From positions 62,001-126,000 of the forward strand of contig NW_020290027.1 in the NCBI RefSeq assembly GCF_003144195.1: 64,000 bases of DNA, read 5' to 3'. Of this stretch, positions 1 to 14,950 are shown piece by piece. Position numbers and translations under genes: made by a program. The stretch comes from Ceraceosorus guamensis (taxonomy: Eukaryota > Basidiomycota > Exobasidiomycetes > Ceraceosorales > Ceraceosoraceae). Numbering within the stretch: the first letter of the stretch is position 1; each line of letters begins with the position of its first letter. A model generated the notes under the pieces. That model had not been told where the DNA came from. It ran no database searches and worked only from the letters and a program-made list of their open reading frames with translations.

Positions 1-2337
1 AATGCCAAATAAGCAGTGAGAGAGACAGTCTAATCGCAAAAGAACGTAAATGGAGCTGAGGAGCAGAAGGATGCCATGTCAGCCCCACCCACAGCAGCGT
101 TCCGAAGGCCCAGCTTCATCCAGAAGACTCACGACCTGCCTCTTGAAAAGTAAAGGATGACGCAAAGGGAGTAGGAGATAAGTAAAAAAAGTTTCTCGAG
201 CAAGAGGAGACCTGTCTCCGTCCTGAGCCGCACTGGCGTGGGCTAGAGAAGATGAAGAAGAAGAGGAGGTAAGAAAAGAGAAGGTGGTTGGGTGAGAAGA
301 CAGTCAGACACTCGTCCGGGAGTTGACTGAAGAAAGGGTGGTCGAAGCAAAGATGAAGGAGCCCTGCTCGTTAAAGTAGGAAGAAAGAGGGCGTAAGGTT
401 TAGAAGCGAACAGCAGCGTGAGAACTGGTGCAGGCACCCTGCGCACAGTCGGGCTTCCTTTCGGCGGTCACTTTGTCAGCTGCACAGAGACATCGGCGGG
501 CATCTCTGCTTGGTTCATCCAGCTCCGCCTAATCGGCTACGTTGCCGTGTGCCCAGGACGGACATTGAATGAGACCTGATTCGGAAGGTCAAGCCGACCA
601 CACGACCACGACTGGACCATCCCTCAACGGCTGGAGCGAGTCCTCGGCCAACGACTACTCAAGATTGTAGGTGTGCTTTGCTGCGCCTGGGGCGCGGATG
701 AGCTATGCAGGCTACAGCAATGATACCTTCTTTCGGCGCTGTGGCTTCTGCCGGTCTTCAAGCCAATGCTGCCGCACTTTCTCTCTCAGCACAGTCGAGT
801 TCCGTGTGCCAGGTCAACCAGATAAAGCAGGCAGACGGGCAGGCACGTTCTACGTCAAGTACCGTTGACCGGGCGATGGAGAATCCGCGAGTCGGATGTC
901 ACCGTAGAGAAGACAGCCGTTCGGCAAATCCTATGCTGCGACTCGATGTACTGTCGAACTGCAACGTAGAGGTTACAAGACGAATGCGAGGGACAACTTT
1001 GCTGCCTGGTGCTCGGCTTGATCAGCAGAAGGCCGTGCCTGCGATTACCTGATTGAGGCAGCTGCAGCTCGACGTTGAACGCAAAGGTGCAGGCAGTCAC
1101 AGCACTCGTGACTCTACCCCCGCGATGAGACACGTCCGTTGAGCGGTCGCATCCTGGTGACGCTCCGCGCGCTCGCCTAGAGCTGCAGCTGTAGGTCGTT
1201 CGAGTTGATGTTGAACGGCCATCCGATCGGGCGTGGCCGCCGTTCGTGTTCCACGTTCCGCTTCAATGCAGACGCATCACCGCTGGCTCTCCTACCTGTA
1301 GGCAGCTCGAATGCTCGATTGCTCCGACTCGAGGATTAAGCTCGTCGATGCTCGATGCTCGATTGATCGGAGTCGTGCTCGCGAATCAAGCAATCACGGA
1401 ATGTGAATCGGAGTCAATGGTGCCCACGATGATGGAAGAGGCTTCATCGACATCGGTTCCTACATTTACCCGCGCGCGCGCTCAGACGCGCAGGTCGCAG
1501 CATATCATTCGCGTGCGCGTGCGCGTCGTTCGTGATACCGGTACAGCAGGTACTCGCCGCCATGATTGTGCTGGAAGGTTCTCGAAGATCGCATACGCGA
1601 CCCGAGGATCAGTCTTGAGTAGCCGCTCACGGGAGTCATAATTGGATCCAAGCCAGGCGAGCCGGCTGGCTTCCTCTTGCCCAAGCTCAGAGCACCCGAG
1701 AAGCCTATGGACCGAGTTTGGCATGCAACTGGGCTTTGTGACCAAGCCAAGTTGTGAGTGTTGTGATCGTAATCATCGAGACCACAAATAGGTGCACCAG
1801 CGAACTCCGCACTGGGTTGATCTGGTCCATACCGCGCGCTACGGCTGTAGCTGCGCCATCTGAGAGCTACCGCCACCACCACCTTTCCGCGCACACGCAA
1901 CTTGTACAGGCGTTTGTTTGTTCTTTTGAAATTTTTTTGTTTTTTTTTTTCCCGAAACATGCAGATGACATTGTCCTCGATACGACGAAAAGAAACGCGC
2001 TTGTGCTGTCTCGTGAGCTGCTCAAAAGTAGTGTTAGTTGCGCTAGCTAGCTTGGCTGACCTCGGAAAGGACATAGATAAAGTAATCCAGCTCAGAAAAG
2101 CTAGCAAGCACGCCTACACCGCTTCAAGGATCTCACGTCACGAGGCGAAACCATCCGCGTATGGAGCCTAGGGCACACCATTGCCCTCAACTTTTGAGTC
2201 CCCAACCGAGACGTAGACGAAAGGAGGTCTGCACTCCCCCAATGTCTCTCATAAGACTTCCTTCTTCTCCACTAGCCACTCAGTCCCCTGCCCACGCTCC
2301 TCACATCACCGCTCATTTGACTTGAGGAGGAGATGAC
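1..2337. other. gene-poor left edge
   Basis: I see no supportable gene here. Bases 1-450 are purine-rich on the plus strand (many GAAGAAG and GAGG runs). A T-rich patch lies near 1922-1950. Open frames up to about 200 codons exist, but they have neither family resemblance nor a convincing start and splice structure. The last hundred bases or so are presumably the 3' untranslated region of the leftward-reading gene that ends at 2338. Confidence 0.6.
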
Positions 2338-4115
<1,778 letters not shown>

Positions 4116-5320
4116 GGTTGTGACGAAGTGACGCTTGCGTGCGACCGATCGAGCCGTTTGAAGGGTGATGGACCCTCAAAGAGTGTCTCGATGAAGCTTC
4201 TTGACGCTTGCGACTCCAACAACAATAGCCACGATTGTGTCGATGACTGTAAAGAGGTGCGAGAATCGGGATGGTGTAGGTAGCTGATGAACAGGTGAAA
4301 TCGGCATCGACCACTTCATTGTTTTGATGCCATCGCACCAATCTGGAATCACAATCAATGAATCAAGAATGGATCACCCACACACACGCGACTCGTGACC
4401 ATCGATCACTCGCTTGAATCTAATGCGGCTAAAATCTGCTGCGCCTGCGTGAGCGTCGCATGCGCAGCCGTGAGTCCATCTGCGAAAAGGTGAGAGTGCT
4501 CCTGCTGCATGGGTGGCGGGCGTGGCGCGTCGACAATCAAGCGGGGCGAAAACGCTCACGTGGCGCGCCAGCGGCCTGCCACTCACACCGCTCACAGCTA
4601 CAGGTATAGGCTGTGAGGGTGCACGATGGGAGCGGCGGGTGCTGGCACGCTTTTGCTTGTTTGCTCCCTCCACCTACGGCCGCTGCTACCGATGCGGTGC
4701 ATAGCTTACCGGCCTGTACACCGAAACCCCGGCCTCATCTTCAATGGTCGCCTTCTGTGACTCGAGGGGTGAGTGACAGGGACTCGATATCCGCTCTCAA
4801 ATTTCAAATGCATGGTCGAGCACCCGCGCCAACTGGACAAGTGGGAATGAAGGCGGGCCCTAATGTGGGTACCATTTTAGCTCTGACTGCCTTGGTAGTC
4901 TCCATGACTGCATCCGCCTGCTGCTCGCCAGCCTACCGGAGGCCGTCGCGCAACACACGCATCTTCACTGAACAAGCAAGACGTATCACTAGGACGCGCA
5001 TGATTTGTTGGAAAATGTGGCGACATGGCCACTCGAGTCGGTGCGTGGGGCGAGCGAGAAATTGTGGAACATGTGTATCAATCTGGTGGTCGTGTAGGTA
5101 TGGGAACGAAGTGTTGTGCGTCATGCTTGCGTGGAGTGAAATCAATTGAACACAATCTTGAATGAAGATTCTCCTCAAATCGGACCATGTCACGTATGAG
5201 CCAACGAGAAGAGTTGGCGCTGCGAGTTTGTCTCGTCTGATGTAGCGAACGCTGGCAGAACACGAAAGGCTGTGGGCGCAGGAGCATCCAGCTATGAACG
5301 TCTTGAACATGCACAACGCT
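4116..5320. other. intergenic, promoter side of MetAP2
   Basis: This stretch holds the 5' flank of the MetAP2 gene and the 3' flank of the next leftward gene. A CACGTG E-box-like site lies near 4556, next to GGCGCGCC. One copy of the dispersed ACTCGTGACC motif lies near 4388. I see no convincing gene. Confidence 0.6.
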
Positions 5321-6486
5321 TCAGAAGCCAGTGTCGTTCCTTGCCGCCTCGCTAAAATTCCACTGGGTCCAAGGCTCCGACTTTTGCACTGGCATGGTCT
5401 GTGCAGCAGCGCGATTCAAGCCATTGGCCCTCGTTCCCAATCCACTTTTGCGCCCTTGCAAAGCAGTCGATGCGCCAAGTCCTCCTAATGGCGATGGCTT
5501 GTGAACAAATGAGCTGGGGAGAGACTCTTCAGGAGACGTCGATGGGCTCGCTTCTCCCTCCGAGTTGGAAGAAATGGGAGAAAGAGGTGGCACACTGGTC
5601 GAGGGAAAAGTACATCATCAGCAAGTGGAAGAAGTGGAGCAAGCAAATGGCGTACACGCGATTGGGATTGCGGATGCACTCACCCGTACTCTTCCTCCTC
5701 TGCAAAAGCCATCTCGAGAACGGCGTTGCGTCCACCAGCGTGTGTGAGCTGCACAGGTTGGAGCGCATTGTCCGACGGCCACTCGTCTCCGGCTGCGTGA
5801 TTAGCCGGCGAAGCAGTAGCGACGCTGCTAAAGCTGCTCGCTCGTTCAAAGCCTCCATAAGGCAGCAATTCGCGAGCAGGAGCTGTAGCAGTCCTGCTCC
5901 AAGCTGCCGTCCTTTTGCCCAGCTTCTTCTGCGAGCTACCTTCGTTCAGTGCTTGACGAGGATTGGCGTGCGATCCAGAGTGGAGCCCGACCCCTAGCGT
6001 GCGCGCTGCCAAAGCTGCTTCGAATCGAGATTGCTTCTCGCTCATTTCTGGTGGAGGCCCAGCTCCCAAGGGCCAGACGCCGTTGTCGTGTTTCGGCTCG
6101 GGAATGGAAGTTGCTGGAGAGCGATATCCCCTAGCGACATCTGTGCAAGGTGAAGTCGAGCAAGGTCAGCGATCGTCAGACCGTGCACGTCGCATCACTC
6201 AACGATCCGTATCGCTAGTGTCTCGCTCACAGCTTCGCTTCTCCATTCCCAAGTACTCCAAGCGATTCTCGACGTGAGGGGGAACCCTTGCGCTGAGCTT
6301 GTGACTGCCTCTAGCGCCCGCATCGGAGCTTTGACTAGCTACGCTAGCTACCGAGTCGGAGCGCGCAAAGCCAGAAAGCCGACCCTGAGATCCAAGAGAT
6401 TGCAGACCGGATGCTGAGGCGGCGAAAGGGGGCAGGACCTGAGATGCGGCAGGTGGATGCGCCGTCGAGTCTGGAAGAAATGCCAT
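5321..6486 (-). CDS. conserved-looking hypothetical protein
   Basis: I do not recognise this gene. Three exons (6231-6486, 5684-6140, 5321-5594) join with matching phase to give 328 residues. The introns are 90 and 89 bases with GTGAG donors and CAG acceptors. The protein is Ser/Ala/Pro-rich and probably largely disordered. A denser segment in the middle begins GVWPLGAGPPPEMSEKQSRF and continues as an amphipathic Ala-rich stretch. A short acidic patch EEEEYG straddles the second junction. There is no signal peptide, membrane segment or catalytic motif. It is transcribed away from the gene at 7554, with which it shares a 1.07 kb upstream region. The coding call rests on clean splicing and composition only. 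Confidence 0.6.
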
Positions 6487-7553
6487 CTTGACGAGGTGTT
6501 GGTCGATGTGGAGTGGTGCAAAAGAGGCGGAGGGTCTGGGCGACTGTTTACCCCTTGGATTGCTTCCTACGACTGCTGGATGCAAGAGTACTGGAAGTGC
6601 CCGCCAGGTCGACGTGCCTCCTAGTAGGTGTATTGTCCTGACTCGTCGTGGGAGGGGAGTGGCTTGCAGGCTTGCACTTGCTAGCTGCAGCACAGCAAAG
6701 TGAGACAAAACACAGCTAGGTCTCGCCTGTCGAGTGAGGCGACGACGAGCTTGCGCAAGTGCGGATGATTGTTCTGGAAAATGGATGCGAGCGGTGAGCC
6801 CTGTGTACGCAATCAAACGCTTCCGAGCTGGATGCAAATCTGGTGGCCGTCGACGTGAATGTCTCGAGGAGCCAGACGTGAGTCTTGTGATGGACGAGAC
6901 GTTGCAGGCAAGCAGCGAAATCGCCATGCAGCGGTAGCATGTAACGCTCGCACAGCTGCTAGCTGCTCGATGGCGGGATGGTATAGGGATCGATTCGAGC
7001 GACCGCTTCACGCGTTCCCAACACCTGCTGTACTGCATAGCCACCGATGGCGCACGCGGGCCGCCGCGTACTTCATCGCGACTTCGGGTCGTCGCGAGGC
7101 GCGCGAAATTCGCGCGACGCGCCAATTTACGCGGCAGACGCGGCGCGTACCACAGAGAGAGCGGCCCATCCGAACAGCACGTGACGTCCGTCCGTCAGCC
7201 AAGTTCAAGGACAGAATAAGCTGAAGACCAGGGTTTAGGTTTGACTTTACATTCACCATTCAAATTCAAGATTCGAATTTGGGCTGCCGGTCACATACCA
7301 CACACTCGAAGCCACAGCGAGAGGGATATCGCCCGAGCAAGTCAGTGACCAGCATCATCAAGTTCAAGATCAGCGTGGGCAGTAACACGACCGTGAATCC
7401 AGACGAGAGCCGAGCACGCTGTGCGACTTGTCCTGGTAGAATGTGAAGAGTCAGATACACAGCAGAGCCGAAAGTGGTTCCACTGCAGCTTAAGACGCAT
7501 CCAAGGTCACTGACCAGCCCGCACTGTGTGCACTGTGTGCGCAGACGCTCAAG
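6487..7553. promoter_or_regulatory. shared divergent upstream region with GCGCGAAA/ACGCG cluster
   Basis: This 1.07 kb lies between two divergently read genes. Near 7085-7150 sits a dense cluster of CG-rich words: CGCGAAA at about 7102, in an almost perfect inverted repeat (GCGCGAAATTCGCGC), followed by several GACGCG/TACGCG/GACGCGG words. CGCGAAA and ACGCG resemble the SBF/MBF cell-cycle boxes known from yeasts. That either flanking gene is regulated this way is inference. Confidence 0.3.
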
Positions 7554-8430
7554 ATGTCATTGCAATTTGTACCACGTCGCGTGGCTCGCAATCAACCCAA
7601 AAGGGCTCCTCTCAGCGCAAACACGCGTCATGACGGGTCCGTGGTCGCACTATCCAACAGTGCGCTATCGGCGCACTCGGATCCCACACAGACTGCAGAG
7701 GAAGCCGTGCTGGCCCTCATGCTCAAAGTCAAGGTGCTCGACTTTGACTCACACTGTGCTTCAGGCGAGTTGAGCATGGACAGCAAAGCTAACATCGTGG
7801 CGCAGCTAGAGAAGATTTGTCCACGAAGCGTATCGTACGTAAAGCTTCTGGGAGAGGAGAAAGATCAGGACGACGAGGTTGCGCAATCCGAATCAGAAAA
7901 ATGGGTGGGTTGTATTGGATGTGCTGCACTGCGCAATTACTCCACTCACCACGAATGGGTGTGTTGACAAGTTTCTGTCTCTGCTTCCGCAGCTTCTGAT
8001 CCGGGCAAGATCGAGACGCGCAGCTGAGGATCTGCTCGCGAGCAGCAGCACCGTGCCTGAGACTTGCACACCTTCGCGCAAGCCCTCAATCGAATGGCGC
8101 AGCATTCGTCGTCCAGCTCCACGCGAGCAAGCATCCATCTTGCAGCAGCTTCCTCCACGAGTGCTCAACTTTGCAAAATGTCGAGCAGCTGAAGTAGATG
8201 CGCTCGCATCTCGCCCAGATACTAGCACCCATCACGCAACACGTCCCTTTTCCACCGTCGACCATCATAGCGACGTCACCTCGGCCTCAGCTTCAATGTG
8301 GCTCGAGAAGCGTCGAGAGACGCGTCGAAGAAAAGTGTACAATAGGCGCAGACGGAGGAAAGGAGTCGGATCGTCTGGCATGGAAGACCATGCAGTCGCA
8401 GATGTCCATTCAGCTCTTCGACCCACATGA
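7554..8430 (+). CDS. hypothetical basic protein
   Basis: I do not recognise this gene. Two exons, 7554-7904 and 7993-8430, are joined across an 88-base GT...CAG intron in phase 0 and give 262 residues. The N-terminus is basic. A helical-looking core (TAEEAVLALMLKVKVLDFDS, then a Cys/Pro-containing turn) spans about residues 48-95. The C-terminal third is strongly basic, with an Arg/Lys run RRETRRRKVYNRRRRRKG near residue 230, which could be a nuclear targeting or nucleic-acid-binding segment. There is no signal peptide or membrane segment. It converges with the chitin synthase gene, leaving 432 bases between the two stops. Confidence 0.5.
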
Positions 8431-8862
8431 TGCGCACGACAATCGCCAATCGTTGATCAGAGCTACTTGAATCGTTGGTCCAAATCACTTGGCTGTCGCT
8501 TCTTAGCAGATATGACGCTTGCAAAGGTGACGTGGTACGCGCTAAGTACAGGGCATCGCCGTTGTAGAGCCCCATCCCTCTCCCTGCCTTACCTCCCCAA
8601 GTCACCTAGCAAGCTCGCATCGCTTCTGACTTCAGTATCCATGACCTTGCGATTACGGGCTGGGTGAATGTACAGTTATGACGCAAAACGCAGAAAGAGT
8701 GTCAAAGATGCGATGAAGGAGTGTGGAAGGTTTCGAACGTGCATTGGCCAGCATTTGCGCGTCAAGATTCGAATAAGAAAGGCCAGTATATGGAGCAGTG
8801 TGTTGCGGCAGTCCGAAGAACAGCACAAAGATGAAAGATGACTGCTCTGATGAAGCTGCGCA
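8431..8862. other. convergent intergenic spacer
   Basis: This is the short region between two converging genes and presumably holds both 3' untranslated regions. I see no gene or repeat in it. Confidence 0.6.
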
Positions 8863-11800
8863 TCAGTGTCCAAATATCCTGAAGACGATGTAGAGCACGG
8901 AGCCCGTCGCGCGCAGAGCGCTCAATCCAGCGGTGGACCAAAAGAGTGCAGCCATGTACGGATCAGAAGACCCCGGCAGTTTGCGTCCCACAAAGCGTTT
9001 CCAGTACGAGGATGTAAAGAAGAGAACCAGGACGGCGTTGACAAGGATGTAGATGAGAAGCAGATTCGTCCTGAACGTCGCCGCCTCATCTGCAGCTTTT
9101 TGTGTCGGCGCTCGGTGCTCCTTCTCCTCCACTCGAGGTACTGCCATTTCTCGCTGAGCGGATTGCCACAGCTCTGCAGCATCGTTTGCTGTCGTCGTTT
9201 TCACCTCGACTTGGCCTGGCTTGCCATCCTTCCCGCCAGTGGTAGAAGCTTTACCCAAGTCTTTCGCAGGTTCTGCAGGTCGATTACCCCACGACAAATC
9301 GTGAGTATTCTGTAGACGAGTGGGAGACGCAAACGATCAGTCCTGCTGCAGCGTTCTTGCGCCAAGTGAGATGGCAGCACTCACCGCCATAGAGTAGATT
9401 GCCAGAACAATGACAAAGCAAGGGGTCAGGAACAGGTACTGGACGAAGGAAGTGACGAGATGCCAAGGCTCAAAGTGGATGATGGAGGCGATGACCCATA
9501 GAACATATGTGCTCGCAAGCGAGATCACAATGTCTCTGAAGGAGTCAAGCTTGATGAGTTGAAGGATATTGTCACCAGTCCAGCCCGAGAGGTGGGTAAG
9601 TCCCGCAGCGTCAGCAGCGATGAAGATGGTAAAGCCAGCAGTGTACAGCGCGACCCCCATCAGAAGGGCTGCAGAAAGATGGCCGAGAAACACTACCTTC
9701 GTCAGTGATGTGCGGCATTCTACATATAGCTGCGACGCGACTTACCCAAAAGTATGACGACAGCATGATAAGCCAGGTTAGATCCTTGCGGCCGATTGCC
9801 CAAGCTGAGGATCAAGCAGACCACCACGATGGCGATCAGGGCATTGAGGACAATCTGCAGCACCGAGTCTCCCTGGCCACCAAACGGATCGTGTTTGTCG
9901 TCGGACGTGGCAGAAGAGAACAAGAAGTAGATGGCCAAATAAAAGTTGGCAATGCCGGTAAAGGCAAAGATGAGCTGTACAAGCGAGTAGATGACCTGGA
10001 ACTGCAAGAGGAGTTTCCTGAAAAATCCTTGACCGCTGGTCCACATCCTCCCAAAGTGCCAAGTAGAGTAGATTGCTGCAAACAGGCTTCCGTTCAACCA
10101 TCTTCGACGCTGTCCGATAAACGCTGGAAGCTTGTCGGGGACATCTGTAGAGGCCCGAGCGCTCTTGACGTACTTGAGCAGCCAGCCTTCCCCTCGCTTA
10201 GCAACAAGTTCAAAGCACAGAATGCGATCTTCCGCGAGGTACATGTTGCCCAAGAATGAGCCCCCATGCACAGCACCCGAATGCAGCGCTTCTCCCTTAA
10301 AGTAAGCCTCCAACGGTCTCCCCTGCAGCGCCTTGTAACGATAAGCGGAGAAGGCTCCGGGCAAGACGGTAATGTACCCAAACACCGACTCGAGCGGCTT
10401 GTCTAGGATGTTTGACATTTTGTACTCAAAGTTCTGTGCCGCGACGAGCGGGTTGACCAGCTGCCAGCAGCCGCGACCCGTTTCCACTGTGATCTCGCCA
10501 CAAGCTCCTCCGCACTTTGGATGATTGTCGAAAGCCTTCCAAAGGTGGTAAAGGGACTTTGCTGCTGGTTTGGTTCCAACGTCGAGCAGGATGCACACAT
10601 TGGGTTTGAGTTGGGCACAGAAAGCATTGAAGAACCATCTGTGCGAGTTGAGCTTTTTGGCATTGGTCTCCTTGAGGCACAGCATGACTTGAATAGGACA
10701 CTGGGATACCTCCACCGAGCCGTTGGCCGACACCATTACTTGCGAAGTCAACTCGAAGATGTGGGCAACGGTCGGCTTGTCGTTGACGTGATCCACCATC
10801 ACTCCTTCCTGGTAGACACCCATCAGCTGTAAAAGCTTCAGGAAGCGCTTGTCCGCCTTCTTTCGCCCATCAGCGACCAAGATCACCACGACTTTGGTCC
10901 AGCCTTGCAAGCCCCAGGTCTTTGACTTGGTCCGTGAGGTCAGGTAGGCTATGTTCTTGATCACAGAGTTGAGAGTTCTGACCAGCAGTTGCTCATCTTC
11001 GTTGTACGAGGTCAACACGATGCAGAGCTCGATCTCTCTGCCCAGCAGCCATGGTCGAAGCGCGTAGCGCTGAGCGATGAACTGATCGGGGTCGCACGTA
11101 GCGGCCGTGTAGCGCATATGCGTGAACTCTTTGCTCTGGTTCTGCTTGCAGATGTTTGGCGCAACAGGCGTCTCGATGACCAAGTTTCCATTCTCTAGTG
11201 CCAGCTTCTTGACGGTCCTACGCCGCATGATGCGCTCGTGAGTCTCGTTGTAGCCTGCATGAGTGTGCCGGGGTTGAGCCTGTGCGAGCACTGTGCCCGG
11301 CGCTGCAAGACCGACCCAACCAGCACCAATGTTTTGCTCTTCTGGCATCCGTTGCGCTCCGAAGCCGTAACCTCCTGGGTTGGGAAAATTTGGATGACCG
11401 CCATTGTGATAGGTGTCAGGTGGGTAGCCGGGCGCACCAGCTTGCATCTCGATAGCTTCGTGGCCGCCGCCAAACCCGCCAGGTGCATCCCATCCATTTC
11501 CAGTGTAATGATTGGAATTCAGGTGCGATGTGCTGCTACTCGCCATGTGCTGATCTCCGTAGTAGCTTGCACCTCCCATCATGGACGCCTGGTCATCCCA
11601 ACCTTTGTTGTATTGAGAGTACATGCTTTCGTCATCTCCAACTACCCGACCGCCGCCGCCACCGCTGATGAAGGGCGGATTTGGCTTCGCAAATGATACA
11701 CTGTGCAGGGGATGAAGCTTCAGCGTTACAAATCTCGCAAGTACGGTCGCATGTGGGTGGAGTTTGATCCGACTTGAGCGCATTCACGTTGCAAGCTGCA

Positions 11801-12266
11801 ATGACAGCGCGAAAAGGGGAAGCGTCTTGTGGTAGATCTGACTGCAGACTCACCTCTCTCCTGTGCGGTGACGGAGACCGGCACCTTGAATGTTTGCTGG
11901 CGAAGGAGAGATGTATCCAGGTCCGTTGAACTGGTCTGGTTCGCGCAAGTCTTGTTCGTAGCGCGCGCTACCCGCATCCGCGAACGTGTTGTAACCGCCA
12001 AATTGGTCAACTGCTGGGCCTGGCGCAGGTGCTGGTGATGACCGGAAGGAATCGTCGTATTGAGGTGAGGGTGCCATGGGCGGTAAAGGAGGTGCAAAGG
12101 GAGAGGGAGATCCTGCAGCAGGATAAGCTGCGCCTTGGCTTGGATATCCTCTTCCATACACCACGTTCGCGCTGTCCTGCGGATACGTCCCTTCGTTGTT
12201 GTTGCCGTTGGGCTGAGCACCCCTGCCATTGAACTGATGTGGGTTACGATGCGGAGGCGTCGCCAT
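8863..12266 (-). CDS. chitin synthase, division 1
   Basis: A plasma-membrane family GT2 enzyme that polymerises UDP-GlcNAc into cell-wall chitin. Four exons (11854-12266, 9746-11700, 9385-9692, 8863-9309) give 1040 residues. The first 230 or so are a Pro/Gly/Asn/Gln-rich disordered tail, then comes the chitin synthase N-terminal region and the catalytic domain. Visible motifs are AEDRILCFEL (near residue 630) and QRRRWLNGS (near 665), the latter a signature of processive chitin synthases. After these come several hydrophobic segments, the conserved THDLSWG loop at the third splice junction, and two final C-terminal membrane segments. The lack of a myosin or cytochrome-b5 domain places it among classes I-III, but I cannot fix the class. 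The start is the ATG before TPPHRNPHQFNG. An upstream in-frame ATG at 12347 is possible but adds only a basic stretch. Confidence 0.93.
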
Positions 12267-14950
12267 CGATGGTTGTCTACCGAGTCGGCGTCGCCGCGGA
12301 ATCAATTTGCGCACAGTGTGGGCAGATGGGAATGGATGGAGTTGCAAGGGAGGTCAGGGGCTGTGAGTGCACGGCAACGGAAGAGCAAGCGCAGACCCGG
12401 GGTGCAACGATGCGATCGCCCAGGTTTGCTGGGGTCGCCGATCCCGCTGCGGCCTGACCCGTGTCTAACCCCATTCAAAACCTGATTTACACTCTGGTCG
12501 CCGATCTGGGTGATGGGGAAGCATGCGCTCACCTGGTGGGCCTTACAGGCGTCGATTGGAAGCTCGGCTGGTCGCTCATTTTGCCCAGGGTAGGTCAAGA
12601 CGGAGGAGCGAGCGGTAACAAATTTCCCAGCTCGGATCGTGGCCCGCCGTCGTGGTGGAAAACGAGGCGCAGCGCTGCGTTGGTATGCTTCCCTACGTGG
12701 TCCAAGCCGACGTCAAACAAGAACTAGCGTGGCGCTGCAGTTGAGCGGTATGCTGATGCTCAAGACAGCCTGAAGTGCCTCTGCGTGCACGGAAGCAGCG
12801 AGCGAGTACACTGGCAGCTTGCTTGATTGAGAAAGGTTGGTGGTACGTGCGATCTACGATTGGAGTGTGCGGGGCGAGATGGATTGAGAGGCACGAGCGC
12901 CAAAAGAGGTCCCGCCTTATTCTGCGTCTCTCTCGAGTATCTGCCGGCGAAGGATAAAGGTTCGAAGGAGGGGGAGAGGATGGTGAGGTATATAGAATGA
13001 GATGCTAGCGCGTCCGAACAAAATGCGAAGACGTGAACCGTGAAATTGTAATCGTGAATTGGATGAAGAAGGTTTGTAGGTGCGAAGCAAGGTGGGAAGG
13101 GCGGCTGCTGTAGCTGCTTGTGCATGCTGCAAAAGCAAAGCTATCGCGCAACGGAGATGCGGAGAGATAGGGTAACCATGCAGTGTGACCCTCTACAGGT
13201 CTACAGTCGTGACTGTAGCATACGTCTCACCATTCACAATTCACTCACACTGCTGGGGCGCATCGTCTCGAATCTGCACGGCACTCACGCGCGCAACCAT
13301 GAGCAACAGTAGCTGGACTCACACTCACGACTCCAACATTGACTGACCACTAGCTTCTCGATGCATGCATGGGGCCATGGGGCGGGCGCCGGAAGGGCAG
13401 CAAGGCGCTGCATGCTTACAGCAGTACACACAGTCGTGAGTCAAGAGTGTGAGTCGGGAGTCAACAGTACGCATCTGCTCAAGACTGGCCGCAAGCTCGT
13501 TCGAAAGACTTCACACTCACACTGGTGGTTATTCCTGATTTGTGAATCGTTAATCAAGAATGAGCCTTCGGAAAACGCACACAAGCGGAACGTCTACGAT
13601 GCTACTCAGACTCTTAGCTGCTGCACGCCTCTGCTTCTCTTCCTCGAAAGGCTCTGTACCAGTACAGTCACAAGGTCACAGAGGAGGAAACCAGAGTCGG
13701 GATGCGCACGCAGTGTGCGGATCACGGCTAGTGGTGAGTCTGTTCAGTCGCCGTCCCCTTGGTCAACTTGCGCGGGTGTCCCCGCAAGGGTGGATGGCGG
13801 GAGGCGCGGGACGCAAGACGTGCATGTGCCACACACGGCGAATCGCGCTGTTGAGTGCATATATGCTGGCAATTCAAGATTGGCATCGCAGCAGCGGAGA
13901 GCGAGCAATACTGTACAGTCACGAGTAATTACGATTTCAATCAAGAATCACAATGGTGGATGCATGGTGAATACCAAATCACGAATGATCGAGCGATCAA
14001 GCAGAGAGTGGATCGAGACACTCACACTACTGCTGCATGGACAGCGAGAGCTCTCGCTGAAAGACCACTCCTTCCTTGACGGCTCCAGCGGTTGTGAGCC
14101 TGCCTGGCTGCTGCATGCTGATGGCGTCTGCTGCTTATGCCTACGGCTGCACCTGCATCGGCACGCTGCATGCTCGCGGTCATCCGCTAGAGCTCCGCAA
14201 AGTCAACAGCAGTCACGACTCTCACGAGTGCATGGTGGGATAGGCATGCAGCCTCTGGGTGCCTCTTTCCCTGCGAGCCGGGAGCTGCCCTTGCCGATGA
14301 GTCACGAGTGGAGGCCAGCTGGCTGATGCATGCTCGCGCACGCAGAGAAGCGGGGAAGCTGATGGTGCAGTCGCGCGCAACAGCGCGCCGGCGTCACGCG
14401 TGCGCGCGGTAAAGGTCAACACGGCCTTTTGTTAATTGCGGCCAAGGCGATGATCCATCAGGCGTATAATGATCGAGCTGCTCCATATAGCGCTGATGCT
14501 GTGTCAACTTGCATTCTGATTCAAATTCGAAGCTTTGCTTACCTGCAACGGACTCCGACGCTACCGAAGCTCAAAAGGCCAGCATCACCACGGCACACCA
14601 GTTCTGCGTGTCCACACTCAGCTCGCTCGCGACTCTGCAAAATACTCCACCTCCAAAGCCCAGGTTGGATACACTAGCGCACTGCCCGCACGGTCAAATC
14701 GTAACAGTGCAGCTTCGCACTGCACCCACAGGCTGTCAAGAGTGTAGTGTGCATGCGAGTTGCACCTCAACCCTTCAACCTACGGAAAGCCAGCAGAAGC
14801 GCGCACACTCGCTCAGTCCCCTCCACGTCTCTTGCCAGTCAAGTCTGTTGAAGAGATCCATGTACGGTGCAGCACGTACAGCATACAGCACGATTCGCAG
14901 ACCATCACCTTTCAAACTTCGAGATAACGATCCTCCATCTTGTCAGGGTC
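12267..14950. other. 2.7 kb divergent intergenic region with dispersed motifs
   Basis: This region separates the chitin synthase and aminotransferase genes. It carries clusters of the TCGTGA/TCACGA motif family near 13206, 13310-13345, 13430-13470, 13919, 13976, 14214-14230 and 14302, plus GCATGCATG words and a CG-rich alternating stretch near 14370-14410. I found no gene with a credible start, splice pattern or family resemblance. Confidence 0.6.

Noticed and set aside
1505-2107. 200-codon minus-strand frame near the left edge
   Set aside because: The residue mix looks random, there is no motif, and it crosses a T-rich low-complexity patch.
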